A stretch of DNA of 64,000 bases from an uncultured Clostridia bacterium (lineage in GTDB: Bacteria > Bacillota > Clostridia > Lachnospirales > UBA5962), in assembly GCA_946481295.1 (NCBI GenBank), contig CAMLLW010000006.1, positions 1 to 64,000 on the forward strand, given 5' to 3'. Below, piece by piece: positions 38,336 through 48,908 of this stretch. The notes below the pieces were generated by a model. That model worked only from the letters and a program-made list of their open reading frames with translations, did not search any database and was not told the DNA's origin. The position numbers and the translations under genes were made by a program. How positions within the stretch are numbered: the first letter of the stretch is position 1; every line of letters begins with the position of its first letter.

Positions 38336-38421
38336 TATTAAGCATTTTACTTATAAATCTGTTTTGACATAACTTTGTGAGTATTTTAATTTATCTTAAA
38401 ATTTTTTTGTTAATAAATAAC

Positions 38422-38455
38422 AAAAAAGCATAACCTTAATTGGTAATGCTTTTTT
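38422..38455 (-). terminator. Terminator after dnaJ
   Basis: AAAAAAGCAT and ATGCTTTTTT form the outer stem, with an inner ACC/GGT pairing, immediately after the dnaJ stop. Confidence 0.85.
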
Positions 38456-38456
38456 A

Positions 38457-39605
38457 TTATTCAAATTTTCTTTTTATTTTTTCAAAAAAACTTTTTCTAC
38501 TTTCTTCGAATTCTTCATGTCCTTCTTCTGAGAATTTTCTAAGTAGTTCTTTTTGTTTTTCATTTAATTTTCTAGGGACAATAACTTTAAATTTAACTAA
38601 CATATCTCCACAAATTTTATTATTTTGAAGAGTAGGGAATCCTTTTCCTCTGAGTGTAAGTACTGTTCCTGTTTGAGTTCCTTCTTTTATAGTATATTTT
38701 TCTTCACCATTCATTGTAGGAATAGAAATATCAGCTCCTAATGCAGCTTGAGAAAAACTTATAGGCATTTCTAAACTTATATTATTTCCTTCTCTTACAA
38801 AAACTGAATGATTAGAAACATACATTGTTACTAGTAAATCTCCACTTTGGCCGCCACGTTCTCCTGGTTCTCCTTTTCCAGAAAGTCTTAAACTTTGTCC
38901 TGTAGCAATACCTGCAGGTATATCTAACTCTAATGTTTTTGGTCTTTTTACTCTTCCAGAACCATTACATGTTGGACAAGGAGATTTTATAATTTTACCT
39001 TCTCCTCTACATACTTTACAAGGTCTTATACTAGACATTGTGCCAAATAAAGTTTGTTGTTGTACTCTTTCTTGTCCTGTACCACCACAGTTTCTACAAG
39101 TTTCTGGACTTGTACCGGGTTTTGCACCAGAACCATGACATGTTGGACATTCTTCTTGCATACTTAATGTTATTTGTTTTTTAGTTCCAAAAAATGACTC
39201 TTCAAACGAAATATTTAATCTTGTTTGAACATCTGCACCACGTTTTGGTCCATTTTTTCTTTGACTACTACCAAAGCCACCACCAAAAATGTCACTAAAA
39301 CCGCCGCCAAAGAAACTTTCAAAAATATCACTAGCATCTGCATAAGTATATCCACCATATCCACCTGCTCCTCCATTTTCAAAAGCAGCCTTTCCAAACT
39401 GATCGTAAGCAGATCTTTTTTCAGAATCACTTAAGATATCGTAAGCTTCACTTACTTGTTTAAATTTTTCTTCTGCTGATTTATCTCCTGGATTAGCATC
39501 TGGATGATACTTTTTAGCTAATTTACGATATGCTTTTTTAATTTCATCGTTACTAGCATCTCTAGAAACACCTAAAATATTATAAAAGTCATTATTATCT
39601 GCCAT
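38457..39605 (-). CDS. dnaJ: Chaperone DnaJ
   Basis: The J-domain co-chaperone that delivers substrates to DnaK and stimulates its ATPase. The 382 residues comprise a J domain with the HPD motif ([16 protein letters not shown]), a Gly/Phe region ([15 protein letters not shown]) and four zinc-finger repeats ([32 protein letters not shown]), then the C-terminal substrate domains. ATG at 39605 follows AGGTGTGATTGTA. A dnaK terminator and a roughly 440-base gap separate it from dnaK, so it is probably transcribed separately. Confidence 0.98.
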   Translation of the reverse strand: MADNNDFYNILGVSRDASNDEIKKAYRKLAKKYHPDANPGDKSAEEKFKQVSEAYDILSDSEKRSAYDQFGKAAFENGGAGGYGGYTYADASDIFESFFGGGFSDIFGGGFGSSQRKNGPKRGADVQTRLNISFEESFFGTKKQITLSMQEECPTCHGSGAKPGTSPETCRNCGGTGQERVQQQTLFGTMSSIRPCKVCRGEGKIIKSPCPTCNGSGRVKRPKTLELDIPAGIATGQSLRLSGKGEPGERGGQSGDLLVTMYVSNHSVFVREGNNISLEMPISFSQAALGADISIPTMNGEEKYTIKEGTQTGTVLTLRGKGFPTLQNNKICGDMLVKFKVIVPRKLNEKQKELLRKFSEEGHEEFEESRKSFFEKIKRKFE

Positions 39606-39990
39606 TACAATCACACCTATCTTTATATTAAATGAATTCTTTTAATAAAATATTTTAAAAATACTTTATTAAAAATCATTATATTTTAAAGAAAAATCTA
39701 CATTTTTATATTCTTATAAGTACATTTTTATTTATAAATATTTAATTAAATAAAATTTTTAAAAACTAAAATGATTTTTAAAAATCTCATTATTTTATTC
39801 TTTTTAATTCATTTTTACTATTTAAAAATAAATTAAAATTAAATTAAATAATAATATAATAATTAATTATTATATTACTTGATCTTATTATAAAAATTTT
39901 TAATAAATTTTATTATATTATAATTTAATCATTTTTGCCATTAAATTTTATAAAATTGAAATTTAAGGTTACTTTATTAAAAATTAATTA
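39606..39990. other. Gene-free AT-rich gap between dnaK terminator and dnaJ
   Basis: No ORF, RNA gene or CIRCE element is seen here. The stretch is low-complexity A and T with several TATAAT-like hexamers. It presumably holds the dnaJ promoter, which could not be fixed. Confidence 0.45.
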
Positions 39991-40017
39991 AAAAGGGCAC
40001 CTTAAAGATACCCTTTT
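39991..40017 (-). terminator. Terminator after dnaK
   Basis: AAAAGGG and CCCTTTT enclose a loop with further ACCTT/AGAT pairing, followed by T residues on the minus strand. Confidence 0.75.
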
Positions 40018-40047
40018 ATAAATTATAAAATGTAATTTAATTACATT

Positions 40048-41895
<1,848 letters not shown>

Positions 41896-41916
41896 CTATT
41901 TTAATTATTTATTTTA

Positions 41917-42468
41917 TTAGTTTGCAACTTTTACCATACTATGTCTTATTACTTTATCTTTGTATTTGTAACCTTTTTGCAATTCATCTATAATTTCATT
42001 TTCACCGTATTCTTCCATATTTTCATGTGAAACTGCAAAATGTAAATTTGGATCGAATTGTTCACCAACACATATTATTGCTTCTACGCCTACATCTTTA
42101 AGAGTTTGTTCGAATTGACTATATACCATAGATAATCCTTTATATATACTATCTTCTTTATTTTGAATAGAAGATAGTGCTCTTTCAAAATTATCAATCA
42201 TAGGTAATATCTTTTCTACTGTATCTCTAACTCCATCATCATACATGCTAGCTTTTTCTCTTTGAGTTCTTTTTCTAAAATTATCAAACTCTGCTAAATT
42301 ACGTTGTAATTTATCTGTTAATTCAGCATTTTTTTTGGCTAATTCTTCTAATTCATTGTTTTCTTCTTTACTTACTTCTTCTACATTATCATCAATATTT
42401 TCTTTTGAATTAGCTATATTTTTTAAATCTTCTTCCTTTTTTTTATCCGCTTTTTCCTTTTTAGACAA
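41917..42468 (-). CDS. grpE: Nucleotide exchange factor GrpE
   Basis: GrpE releases ADP from DnaK. The 183 residues have a long charged coiled-coil N-terminus (Lys/Glu/Asn-rich to about residue 50), the LQRNLAEFDNFRKRTQREK core and a C-terminal beta domain (GVEAIICVGEQFDPNLHFAV). The start is TTG at 42468, preceded by GGGGAGAATATATC. It sits between hrcA and dnaK with short gaps. Confidence 0.96.
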   Translation of the reverse strand: MSKKEKADKKKEEDLKNIANSKENIDDNVEEVSKEENNELEELAKKNAELTDKLQRNLAEFDNFRKRTQREKASMYDDGVRDTVEKILPMIDNFERALSSIQNKEDSIYKGLSMVYSQFEQTLKDVGVEAIICVGEQFDPNLHFAVSHENMEEYGENEIIDELQKGYKYKDKVIRHSMVKVAN

Positions 42469-42489
42469 GATATATTCTCCCCTTTATAA

Positions 42490-43530
42490 TTAATCATCTG
42501 TATCAAAATTTACTGATATTAAAATATTATTTATATTATTTATAATACCATTTAAAATTGAAGAAACTTGTGCATAATCCATACGTGTAGGTCCTATTAT
42601 TCCTATAGATCCTAATTTTTTATTATTAACTTTATAATCAGCTTTTATTATGCTACAATCTTTCATTTCTTCTAATGAGTTTTCTGCTCCAATAACTATT
42701 TGTAAATTTTCATTACTATTTTTATCTAATAGTGTTATTAAAACATCTTTTTCCTCAAAAGTTTTAAATATACTTTGAGCTTTTTCTAAATTACTAAATT
42801 CGGGGAATGTTAGTATATTATTAACTCCACTAGTATATATATGAGTATTATTTTCTCTTTTCATTACTTGCTTAATAGATTCAAATATTAAATTTAATTC
42901 TTTTTCATTACAACTATAATCTTTATTTATTTCTTGTAATTGTGTATTTAAAATTTCTTCTATACTTAAGCCTTGAAATATATTATTTAATACATATGAT
43001 ATTTCAATTAACATTTCTCTATTAGGTGGATTATCTAATTTTATTACATAGTTTTTTACAGATTTATTTTCTGTAACAAAAGTAAGTAAAATAGATTTCT
43101 CATCATAAGGCATTAATTGTAAATACTTTATTGAAAACTTCTCCACTTCTGCTTCTGCAACAATAGTTGTATAATTTGTTAAAACAGATATGGCTTTAGC
43201 TGTTTCTTGCATTAAGTATTCCATGTGATTTATATTACTTACAATAACATTCTTTAAATAATTTATTTCTTCAGGTGTAAGATCTCTACACTGCATTAGA
43301 TTATCTACATAAAGCCTGTATCCTTTATCAGAAGGTATTCTACCAGCAGAAGGATATGGCTGAGTGATTAAACCCATATCTTCAAGTTCACTCATTTCAT
43401 TTCTGATTGTAGCAGAACTTATACCTAAATTATATTTTTTTTCTATAGTTCTAGATCCTATTGGCTCTCCCGTAGTAATATAATCATTTATTAAAGCTTC
43501 TAAAATTTTTATCTTCCTTGGGCTAAGCAT
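42490..43530 (-). CDS. hrcA: Heat-inducible transcription repressor HrcA
   Basis: HrcA represses class I heat-shock operons by binding CIRCE. The 346 residues have an N-terminal winged helix (SPRKIKILEALINDYITTGE, then LGISSATIRNEMSELEDMGL) and GAF-like and dimerisation regions. I start at ATG 43530, after AGGAAGTGACTTT; an upstream frame adding nine residues has no binding site. A CIRCE element lies 41 bases upstream, so the gene is autoregulated. Confidence 0.97.
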   Translation of the reverse strand: MLSPRKIKILEALINDYITTGEPIGSRTIEKKYNLGISSATIRNEMSELEDMGLITQPYPSAGRIPSDKGYRLYVDNLMQCRDLTPEEINYLKNVIVSNINHMEYLMQETAKAISVLTNYTTIVAEAEVEKFSIKYLQLMPYDEKSILLTFVTENKSVKNYVIKLDNPPNREMLIEISYVLNNIFQGLSIEEILNTQLQEINKDYSCNEKELNLIFESIKQVMKRENNTHIYTSGVNNILTFPEFSNLEKAQSIFKTFEEKDVLITLLDKNSNENLQIVIGAENSLEEMKDCSIIKADYKVNNKKLGSIGIIGPTRMDYAQVSSILNGIINNINNILISVNFDTDD

Positions 43531-43570
43531 AAAGTCACTTCCTATAATTAAAGACAATTACTACAATTTA

Positions 43571-43597
43571 TTAGCAAGCACTTTTAATGAGTGCTAA
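43571..43597 (-). promoter_or_regulatory. CIRCE element, one half-site degenerate
   Basis: On the minus strand TTAGCACTC, nine bases and GCTTGCTAA match the HrcA operator, whose consensus is TTAGCACTC-N9-GAGTGCTAA. The first arm is perfect and the second has two changes. Confidence 0.88.
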
Positions 43598-43608
43598 TTT
43601 ATACATAT

Positions 43609-43637
43609 AAAGTATCACTAGATTAGTAATATGTCAA
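43609..43637 (-). promoter_or_regulatory. Promoter for hrcA-grpE-dnaK
   Basis: TTGACA (43637-43632), a 17-base spacer and TACTTT (43614-43609) place transcription start beside CIRCE, consistent with HrcA repression. Confidence 0.7.
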
Positions 43638-43793
43638 GAATATTTTTATAATTTTTATTCAAATTTTTTTATTAAAGCTTTAAAAACACTTATAATAAGG
43701 GATTTTCAAATAATTAAATTTTAAAAAACTATATTTATATTTTAGGTTTTTTAATTAAATTTTATTAGATTACTTTTTTGTATTTTTAACAAA

Positions 43794-43824
43794 AATAAAC
43801 AGTTGCAAAATTACAACTGTTTAT
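43794..43824 (-). terminator. Terminator after hemW
   Basis: AAACAGTTG and CAACTGTTT form a nine-bp stem around an eight-base loop at the hemW stop, followed by T-rich sequence on the minus strand. Confidence 0.8.
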
Positions 43825-44954
43825 AATAAAAAATCTGCCATTACAGTATTAGAAATATCTTTTCCTTTTTCAGTTAGATAAATTCTATCTGTAACAGTAA
43901 TTAATCCTTTATTTAAATTATTTTTTATAACATCAGAATAAATATCATAAATATTTTTATTAAATTTTTTATTAAAATCTTCTATACTTATACCTTTTGA
44001 AAGTCTTAAACCTAAAAACATAAATTCTTCGATTTTATCTTTTTCTGATAAAATATTTTTATAATCTTCTAATTTACTAATCTCACCATCTGAATTTAAA
44101 TATTTATTAAAATTTGTAGTATTGCTTGATCTAATTCCATCTAAATATGAATGTGCACCTAATCCAAACCCTTTATAATTTTCCATTGTCCAATAAATAA
44201 TATTATGTTTAGATTCAAATCCTGATTTTGCAAAATTAGAAATTTCATATTGTTCATATCCATTAATGCTTAATATTTCTTTTGCATAATAATACATTTT
44301 TCTATCTAAATAATCATCTACTAAGTTTAAATTTCCATTTTGATACATTTCGTAAAATTTTGTTCCTTCTTCTAAAATTAAACCATACGTTGAAATATGT
44401 TTAGGATTTAGAGAAATAATATTTTTTAAAGTATCTTTCCATTCAGAAAATTTTTGATCAGGTAAACTAAAAATTAAATCTAAATTTATATTATTAAAAC
44501 CTACACTTATAGCATCTTCATAATTTTTTAAAAATTCTTCTTTTGTATGAATTCTTCCTATATTTTTTAATATTTTATTATTTAAAGATTGTACACCTAT
44601 ACTTAATCTATTTATCCCAAAACTTTTTAAATTTTTTAATTTTTCATATGTTAATGTACCTGGATTTGCTTCTATAGTTATTTCAGCATCTCTATTAATA
44701 TTATAATTAAAAATTGCTTCTAAAATTTCATTAATATATTCTTCAGGAATAATAGTAGGGGTTCCTCCACCTATAAAAATACTTTTTATATTATAATTTT
44801 TAAGTTTTTCAAAAGATGAGATTTCTTTTATTAAAATATTTTTATAAAATTCGAATTCTCCATTATTAGCATGAAATGAATTAAAATCACAATAAAAACA
44901 TTTTGACTTGCAAAATGGTATATGAATATATATTCCTACATCACTTTTTTGCAT
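43821..44954 (-). CDS. hemW: HemW-type radical SAM protein
   Basis: A 377-residue radical SAM protein long annotated as oxygen-independent coproporphyrinogen III oxidase. HemW members are now viewed as heme chaperones. The 4Fe-4S cysteines are in HIPFCKSKCFYCDFNSF near the N-terminus, followed by IFIGGGTPTIIPEEYINEIL and SIGVQSLNNKILKNIGRIH. The CxxxCxxC continues into FN rather than the extra Cys typical of true HemN, supporting HemW. The ATG at 44954 lies just past the lepA stop. Confidence 0.94.
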   Translation of the reverse strand: MQKSDVGIYIHIPFCKSKCFYCDFNSFHANNGEFEFYKNILIKEISSFEKLKNYNIKSIFIGGGTPTIIPEEYINEILEAIFNYNINRDAEITIEANPGTLTYEKLKNLKSFGINRLSIGVQSLNNKILKNIGRIHTKEEFLKNYEDAISVGFNNINLDLIFSLPDQKFSEWKDTLKNIISLNPKHISTYGLILEEGTKFYEMYQNGNLNLVDDYLDRKMYYYAKEILSINGYEQYEISNFAKSGFESKHNIIYWTMENYKGFGLGAHSYLDGIRSSNTTNFNKYLNSDGEISKLEDYKNILSEKDKIEEFMFLGLRLSKGISIEDFNKKFNKNIYDIYSDVIKNNLNKGLITVTDRIYLTEKGKDISNTVMADFLL

Positions 44955-44960
44955 ATAATT

Positions 44961-46775
44961 TTAGTCCTCGTCTAATTTTAAAACACTCATAAATGCTGAT
45001 TGAGGTACATCTACACTACCAATTTGTCGCATACGTTTTTTACCTTCTTTTTGTTTTTCTAAAAGTTTCTTTTTACGAGTAATATCTCCTCCATAACATT
45101 TAGATAAAACATCTTTTCTTAATGCGCTAATAGTTTCTCTAGCAATTATTTTATTTCCTATAGATGCTTGAATTGGTATTTCAAATTGATGTCTTGAAAT
45201 TTCTTTCTTAAGTTTTGCACAAATTTTTCTACCACGTTCATATGCATTAGACCTATGAACAATAAAACTTAATGCATCAACAACTTCACGATTAACCATT
45301 ATATCTAATTTTACAAGATCAGATTCTTCATATCCTATTAATTCATAATCAAAAGATGCATATCCTCTACTTCTTGACTTTAAAACATCAAAAAAATCAT
45401 ATATAATTTCATTTAATGGCATTTTATAAGTTAAAGTTGCTCTAGTTTCTTCTAGATATTCCATTGTTACATATTCGCCTCTACGTTCTTGACAAAGTTC
45501 CATAATTGTACCGATATACTCTGTAGGCAAAATTATTTCTGCTTTTACAATAGGCTCTTCCATTTTTTGAATTTTTGTTACATCAGGAAGGTCAGAAGGA
45601 TTTGAAAGTTTTATCATAGATCCATCTGTCATATAGATATTATATATAACAGAAGGTGTTGTCATAACTAAATCTAAATTGTATTCTCTTTCTAATCTTT
45701 CTTGAATAATTTCTAAATGTAAAAGTCCTAAAAATCCACATCTAAAACCAAAACCTAAAGCTACAGATGTTTCTGCCTCAAAATATAAAGATGCATCATT
45801 AAGTTGAAGTTTTTCTAGTGCATCTCTTAAATCTGGATATTTAGAACCATCAGCTGGGAAAATACCACAATAGACCATAGGATTAACCTTTTTATACCCT
45901 GCAAAAGGTGTATTTGTTGGATTATTACTTTCTGTTACAGTATCACCTATTCTTGTATCTCTAACATTTTTAATGCTAGCCGTCAAATATCCTACATCAC
46001 CTGCTTGCAGTTCATCAGTTGAAATAAATCTACCAGGTCCAAAAAAACCCACATCTACAACTTCAAATTCTTTATTTGTAGCCATAAATTTTATTTTTGT
46101 TCCTTTTTTTACTTTTCCATCTACTACTCTTATAAATACAATTACTCCTTTATATGCGTCATAAAAACTATCAAATATTAAAGCTTTTAATGGCGCATTT
46201 TCATCTCCATTTGGTGCAGGGACACTATCTATTATTTTATCAAAAACTTGATCTATATTTATATCAGCTTTTGCTGAAATTAGAGGTGCATCTTCAGCAA
46301 CTATACCTATTATATCTTCTATTTCTTTTATAACATTTTCAGGATTTGCACTTGGTAAATCTATTTTATTTATTATAGGAACTACTTCTAGATTATTATC
46401 TATTGCTAAATAAACATTTGCCAAGGTTTGTGCTTCTACTCCTTGAGCTGCATCTACTACAAGCAAAGCACCTTCGCAAGCTGCCAAACTTCTAGATACT
46501 TCATAATTAAAGTCTACATGTCCAGGAGTATCAATTAAATTTAATATATATTCGTTTCCTTCTTTATCTTTATGAATAAGTCTTACAGCCTGAGCTTTTA
46601 TAGTTATTCCTCGTTCTCTTTCTAAATCCATATTATCTAAAACTTGCTCTTGCATTTCTCTTTCCGTAAGTAATCCAGATTTTTGAATAAGCCTATCTGC
46701 AAGTGTAGATTTTCCATGATCTATATGTGCTATTATAGAAAAATTTCTTATATATTTTTGTCTATTTTCAGGCAT
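44961..46775 (-). CDS. lepA: Elongation factor 4 (LepA)
   Basis: A ribosome-associated translation GTPase, 604 residues. The G domain shows [35 protein letters not shown] and [13 protein letters not shown]; the C-terminus is the LepA-specific domain with [20 protein letters not shown] and VTAKCYGGD-like [20 protein letters not shown]. The ATG follows AGGAGGTTAAAAAATA. It sits between the C92 peptidase gene and hemW in an otherwise conserved spoIIP-lepA-hemW-hrcA order. Confidence 0.98.
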   Translation of the reverse strand: MPENRQKYIRNFSIIAHIDHGKSTLADRLIQKSGLLTEREMQEQVLDNMDLERERGITIKAQAVRLIHKDKEGNEYILNLIDTPGHVDFNYEVSRSLAACEGALLVVDAAQGVEAQTLANVYLAIDNNLEVVPIINKIDLPSANPENVIKEIEDIIGIVAEDAPLISAKADINIDQVFDKIIDSVPAPNGDENAPLKALIFDSFYDAYKGVIVFIRVVDGKVKKGTKIKFMATNKEFEVVDVGFFGPGRFISTDELQAGDVGYLTASIKNVRDTRIGDTVTESNNPTNTPFAGYKKVNPMVYCGIFPADGSKYPDLRDALEKLQLNDASLYFEAETSVALGFGFRCGFLGLLHLEIIQERLEREYNLDLVMTTPSVIYNIYMTDGSMIKLSNPSDLPDVTKIQKMEEPIVKAEIILPTEYIGTIMELCQERRGEYVTMEYLEETRATLTYKMPLNEIIYDFFDVLKSRSRGYASFDYELIGYEESDLVKLDIMVNREVVDALSFIVHRSNAYERGRKICAKLKKEISRHQFEIPIQASIGNKIIARETISALRKDVLSKCYGGDITRKKKLLEKQKEGKKRMRQIGSVDVPQSAFMSVLKLDED

Positions 46776-46893
46776 TATTTTTTAACCTCCTAAAAACTTT
46801 ATCATTGTTATAATTATAAATAATTGCATTATAACATAGTAGTAATAACTTCTCAATTACTGAAGATAATTAAAACTTAGACTATTTATCTAT

Positions 46894-46931
46894 AAAACAA
46901 AAAACAGAGTTATAACTCTGTTTTTTGTTTT
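46894..46931 (-). terminator. Terminator after the C92 peptidase gene
   Basis: AAAACAAAAAACAGAGTT and its exact complement form an 18-bp stem with a two-base loop. The last codons of the peptidase gene (encoding KQKTEL) lie inside the stem. Confidence 0.85.
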
Positions 46932-47602
46932 AATTCTCCTTCTATTTTAATATCTTTTATAAGAAAATTTACTATATAAGGAGATATTGGTGAAATAATA
47001 GGATAAATTGTACTTTTAGGACTTGTATAATAATATGATTGCCAAACTAACTTGGAACAATACGTTCTGTCAAAATGAATTAAATCCATATCTATTTTAT
47101 ATAAAGCATTAGAATGTTCATAAGTATCTAATGCCCATTTTGCAGCATTTTCTCCTCTTTTTTTATATGTAGGTCTATAAATTTTTATAAAACCATTATC
47201 ATAATTATGAATAAACCATTCTAAAGATTTCCTTTCAGGAACATGATTAAAAGATTGTATATGAAAAATTTCTTTATCTGATATGGCTATTGCTGTATGA
47301 CCAAATATTCCGTAATTTGATGGAGTTGAATCAGTAATGAGTATATCACCTGCTTGTAAGGGATTATTTTCTAAAATTATTTGAATAAAATCATTATTTT
47401 TTTCTAAATCATTTTTTAATTTTTTAGAAATTTTTATGAAATTTTTTATATCTTTATATTTTAAATCTTCTCCAATCCAGCCTGTTTCAACTCCATTAAC
47501 ATATTGTTTGTAAGAAAATTCATTCTCTTTATAATTAAAAATTTTAAATATAGCTCCTTTAACAGATGAAACTATACTTTTAATTATAAATTTATTTTTC
47601 AT
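46910..47602 (-). CDS. YiiX/C92-like cysteine peptidase family protein
   Basis: A 230-residue protein with the YiiX-type NlpC/P60-related pattern. It has LQAGDILITDS leading to the histidine-bearing FGHTAIAISDKEIFHI, then IKIYRPTYKKRGENAAKWAL, and the probable catalytic cysteine in FDRTYCSKLVWQSYYY. No clear signal peptide is present, so where it acts is uncertain. It starts 18 bases after the spoIIP stop (ATG after GGGGGTTATAAATTT), which suggests cotranscription with a sporulation peptidoglycan hydrolase. The substrate is unknown. Confidence 0.75.
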   Translation of the reverse strand: MKNKFIIKSIVSSVKGAIFKIFNYKENEFSYKQYVNGVETGWIGEDLKYKDIKNFIKISKKLKNDLEKNNDFIQIILENNPLQAGDILITDSTPSNYGIFGHTAIAISDKEIFHIQSFNHVPERKSLEWFIHNYDNGFIKIYRPTYKKRGENAAKWALDTYEHSNALYKIDMDLIHFDRTYCSKLVWQSYYYTSPKSTIYPIISPISPYIVNFLIKDIKIEGELKQKTEL

Positions 47603-47620
47603 AAATTTATAACCCCCATA

Positions 47621-48580
47621 TTATTTTTTTTGCAATACATCTACTAAAACCTCTGCTAAAATATTCATACTATTTAAAGCTTCTTCTAATGTATTTGTCT
47701 GAGCTCCAACTTCAACTAATAAGCTTCTTGGTTTTAAGTGCAAACTGTATCTATAGGGTTTTATATAATTTTTTCTAGTTAAACCAGGATATTTTTCATT
47801 CATATTTAAAAACATTTGTAAACTAAAAGCTAAGTTATCTTGTACATATGGGTTAACTAAACCTGGTATATCAACTGGCTCTCCATTATTATTATATTTT
47901 GTTACTCCATTAAAAAACATAATTTTAGCAAAATTTTTATTATTAATTTTTTTTACTAAATGTGTATTCTTATCTACGCCATCTCTATGTAAATCTATAG
48001 TTACTTCTATAGATGGATATTTTTCTAAAATTTTTCTAATAGCTATATCCATATTTTCATAACTTTGATTTCTTACAAGTTTTCCATCTTTTATGTCATA
48101 CTCTCCTTTATCATGTACAACTGGTATTTTATAATCATTAACTAATATTTCTGCTAACTTACTACCTAAAGCAACTACTGATTCATCTGGATTTCCAACT
48201 TTACTATCTATAAAAGCTTCTTGAGAATGGGTATGAAAAATTAAAATTTTAGGTTCTTTACTATGTAAATCTAAAGTTAAATCTTTAGAAGCTAATTTAC
48301 TTAAATTTAAATCATTTATTGAAACATAAGCATTTTTATCTATTGAATATATGTATTTTTTAATTTCTTGCATAGTATTAATTCTATGTATATTCTTGCA
48401 TGTTGGAATAAAATTATCGTCTATAATAATATCATTATTAACAACTAAAGTAGGATCGTTTGTTAATTTATTTACATCTAAATCTTCTTTATTTGATTTA
48501 TTAATTATAAAAATAATAAAAAAAATTAATATTAAAAATATAAAAAAATATACTATTATTATGTGCTTTTTAATATTCAA
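47621..48580 (-). CDS. spoIIP: Stage II sporulation protein P (peptidoglycan hydrolase)
   Basis: SpoIIP, with SpoIID and SpoIIM, degrades peptidoglycan to drive engulfment of the forespore. The 319 residues have an N-terminal membrane anchor (IIIVYFFIFLILIFFIIFII) and the SpoIIP domain with candidate metal ligands in ILIFHTHSQEAF, VTIDLHRDGVDK and SLLVEVGAQTNTLEEALNSM. The TTG start at 48580 follows GAGGTGATATT. Its presence shows the organism comes from an endospore-forming lineage. The protease gene gpr, usually upstream, is not here. Confidence 0.95.
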   Translation of the reverse strand: MNIKKHIIIVYFFIFLILIFFIIFIINKSNKEDLDVNKLTNDPTLVVNNDIIIDDNFIPTCKNIHRINTMQEIKKYIYSIDKNAYVSINDLNLSKLASKDLTLDLHSKEPKILIFHTHSQEAFIDSKVGNPDESVVALGSKLAEILVNDYKIPVVHDKGEYDIKDGKLVRNQSYENMDIAIRKILEKYPSIEVTIDLHRDGVDKNTHLVKKINNKNFAKIMFFNGVTKYNNNGEPVDIPGLVNPYVQDNLAFSLQMFLNMNEKYPGLTRKNYIKPYRYSLHLKPRSLLVEVGAQTNTLEEALNSMNILAEVLVDVLQKK

Positions 48581-48650
48581 AATATCACCTCAAAATATGT
48601 TATTATTTTATATTATTGAATAAAATATTTAATTATGCTTACTTGTACAA

Positions 48651-48683
48651 AAAAAGAGTAACTTAAAATTAGCTACTCTTTTT
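48651..48683 (-). terminator. Terminator after the 36-codon ORF
   Basis: AAAAAGAGTA and TACTCTTTTT form a ten-bp stem between the small ORF and spoIIP. Confidence 0.85.
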
Positions 48684-48700
48684 GGAATTAATTAATAATG

Positions 48701-48811
48701 CTATTTTATCTTTTTTTCTATTTTGTCTACCATTTTTTTAGCTTTTTTACTTAAAAGATAAGACGTACCAATAAAACCTCCTGCTAATAAATAAGCATGT
48801 AACTTTTTCAT
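48701..48811 (-). CDS. Small membrane protein, 36 residues
   Basis: A short ORF with a strong TTAGGAGGTATTTAA binding site, ATG at 48811 and TAG at 48701, and its own terminator. The product has a hydrophobic, glycine-containing segment (HAYLLAGGFIGTSYLLS) followed by a very basic tail (KKAKKMVDKIEKKIK). It is therefore probably a single-pass or membrane-associated peptide. No family was recognised. It lies alone between the TolC-like gene and spoIIP. Confidence 0.65.
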   Translation of the reverse strand: MKKLHAYLLAGGFIGTSYLLSKKAKKMVDKIEKKIK

Positions 48812-48880
48812 TTAAATACCTCCTAATAAAATTTAAAGATAGTAATATTATTATCTTTAAATTAATAATTATACAAAATA

Positions 48881-48908
48881 AAAGAAGGCTAAAAATGTAG
48901 CCTTCTTT
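48881..48908 (-). terminator. Terminator after the TolC-like gene
   Basis: AAAGAAGGCT and AGCCTTCTTT form a ten-bp stem with an eight-base loop at the stop codon of the TolC-like gene. Confidence 0.85.

Noticed and set aside
38172-38430. Sigma-54 promoter or catabolite-responsive element for the PTS operon
   Set aside because: No TGGCAC-N5-TTGC-like -24/-12 pair and no convincing cre palindrome was found by eye; a sigma-A-like promoter fits better.
43821-44954. True oxygen-independent coproporphyrinogen oxidase HemN
   Set aside because: The cysteine motif and position beside lepA-hrcA fit HemW, and no other heme genes are present.
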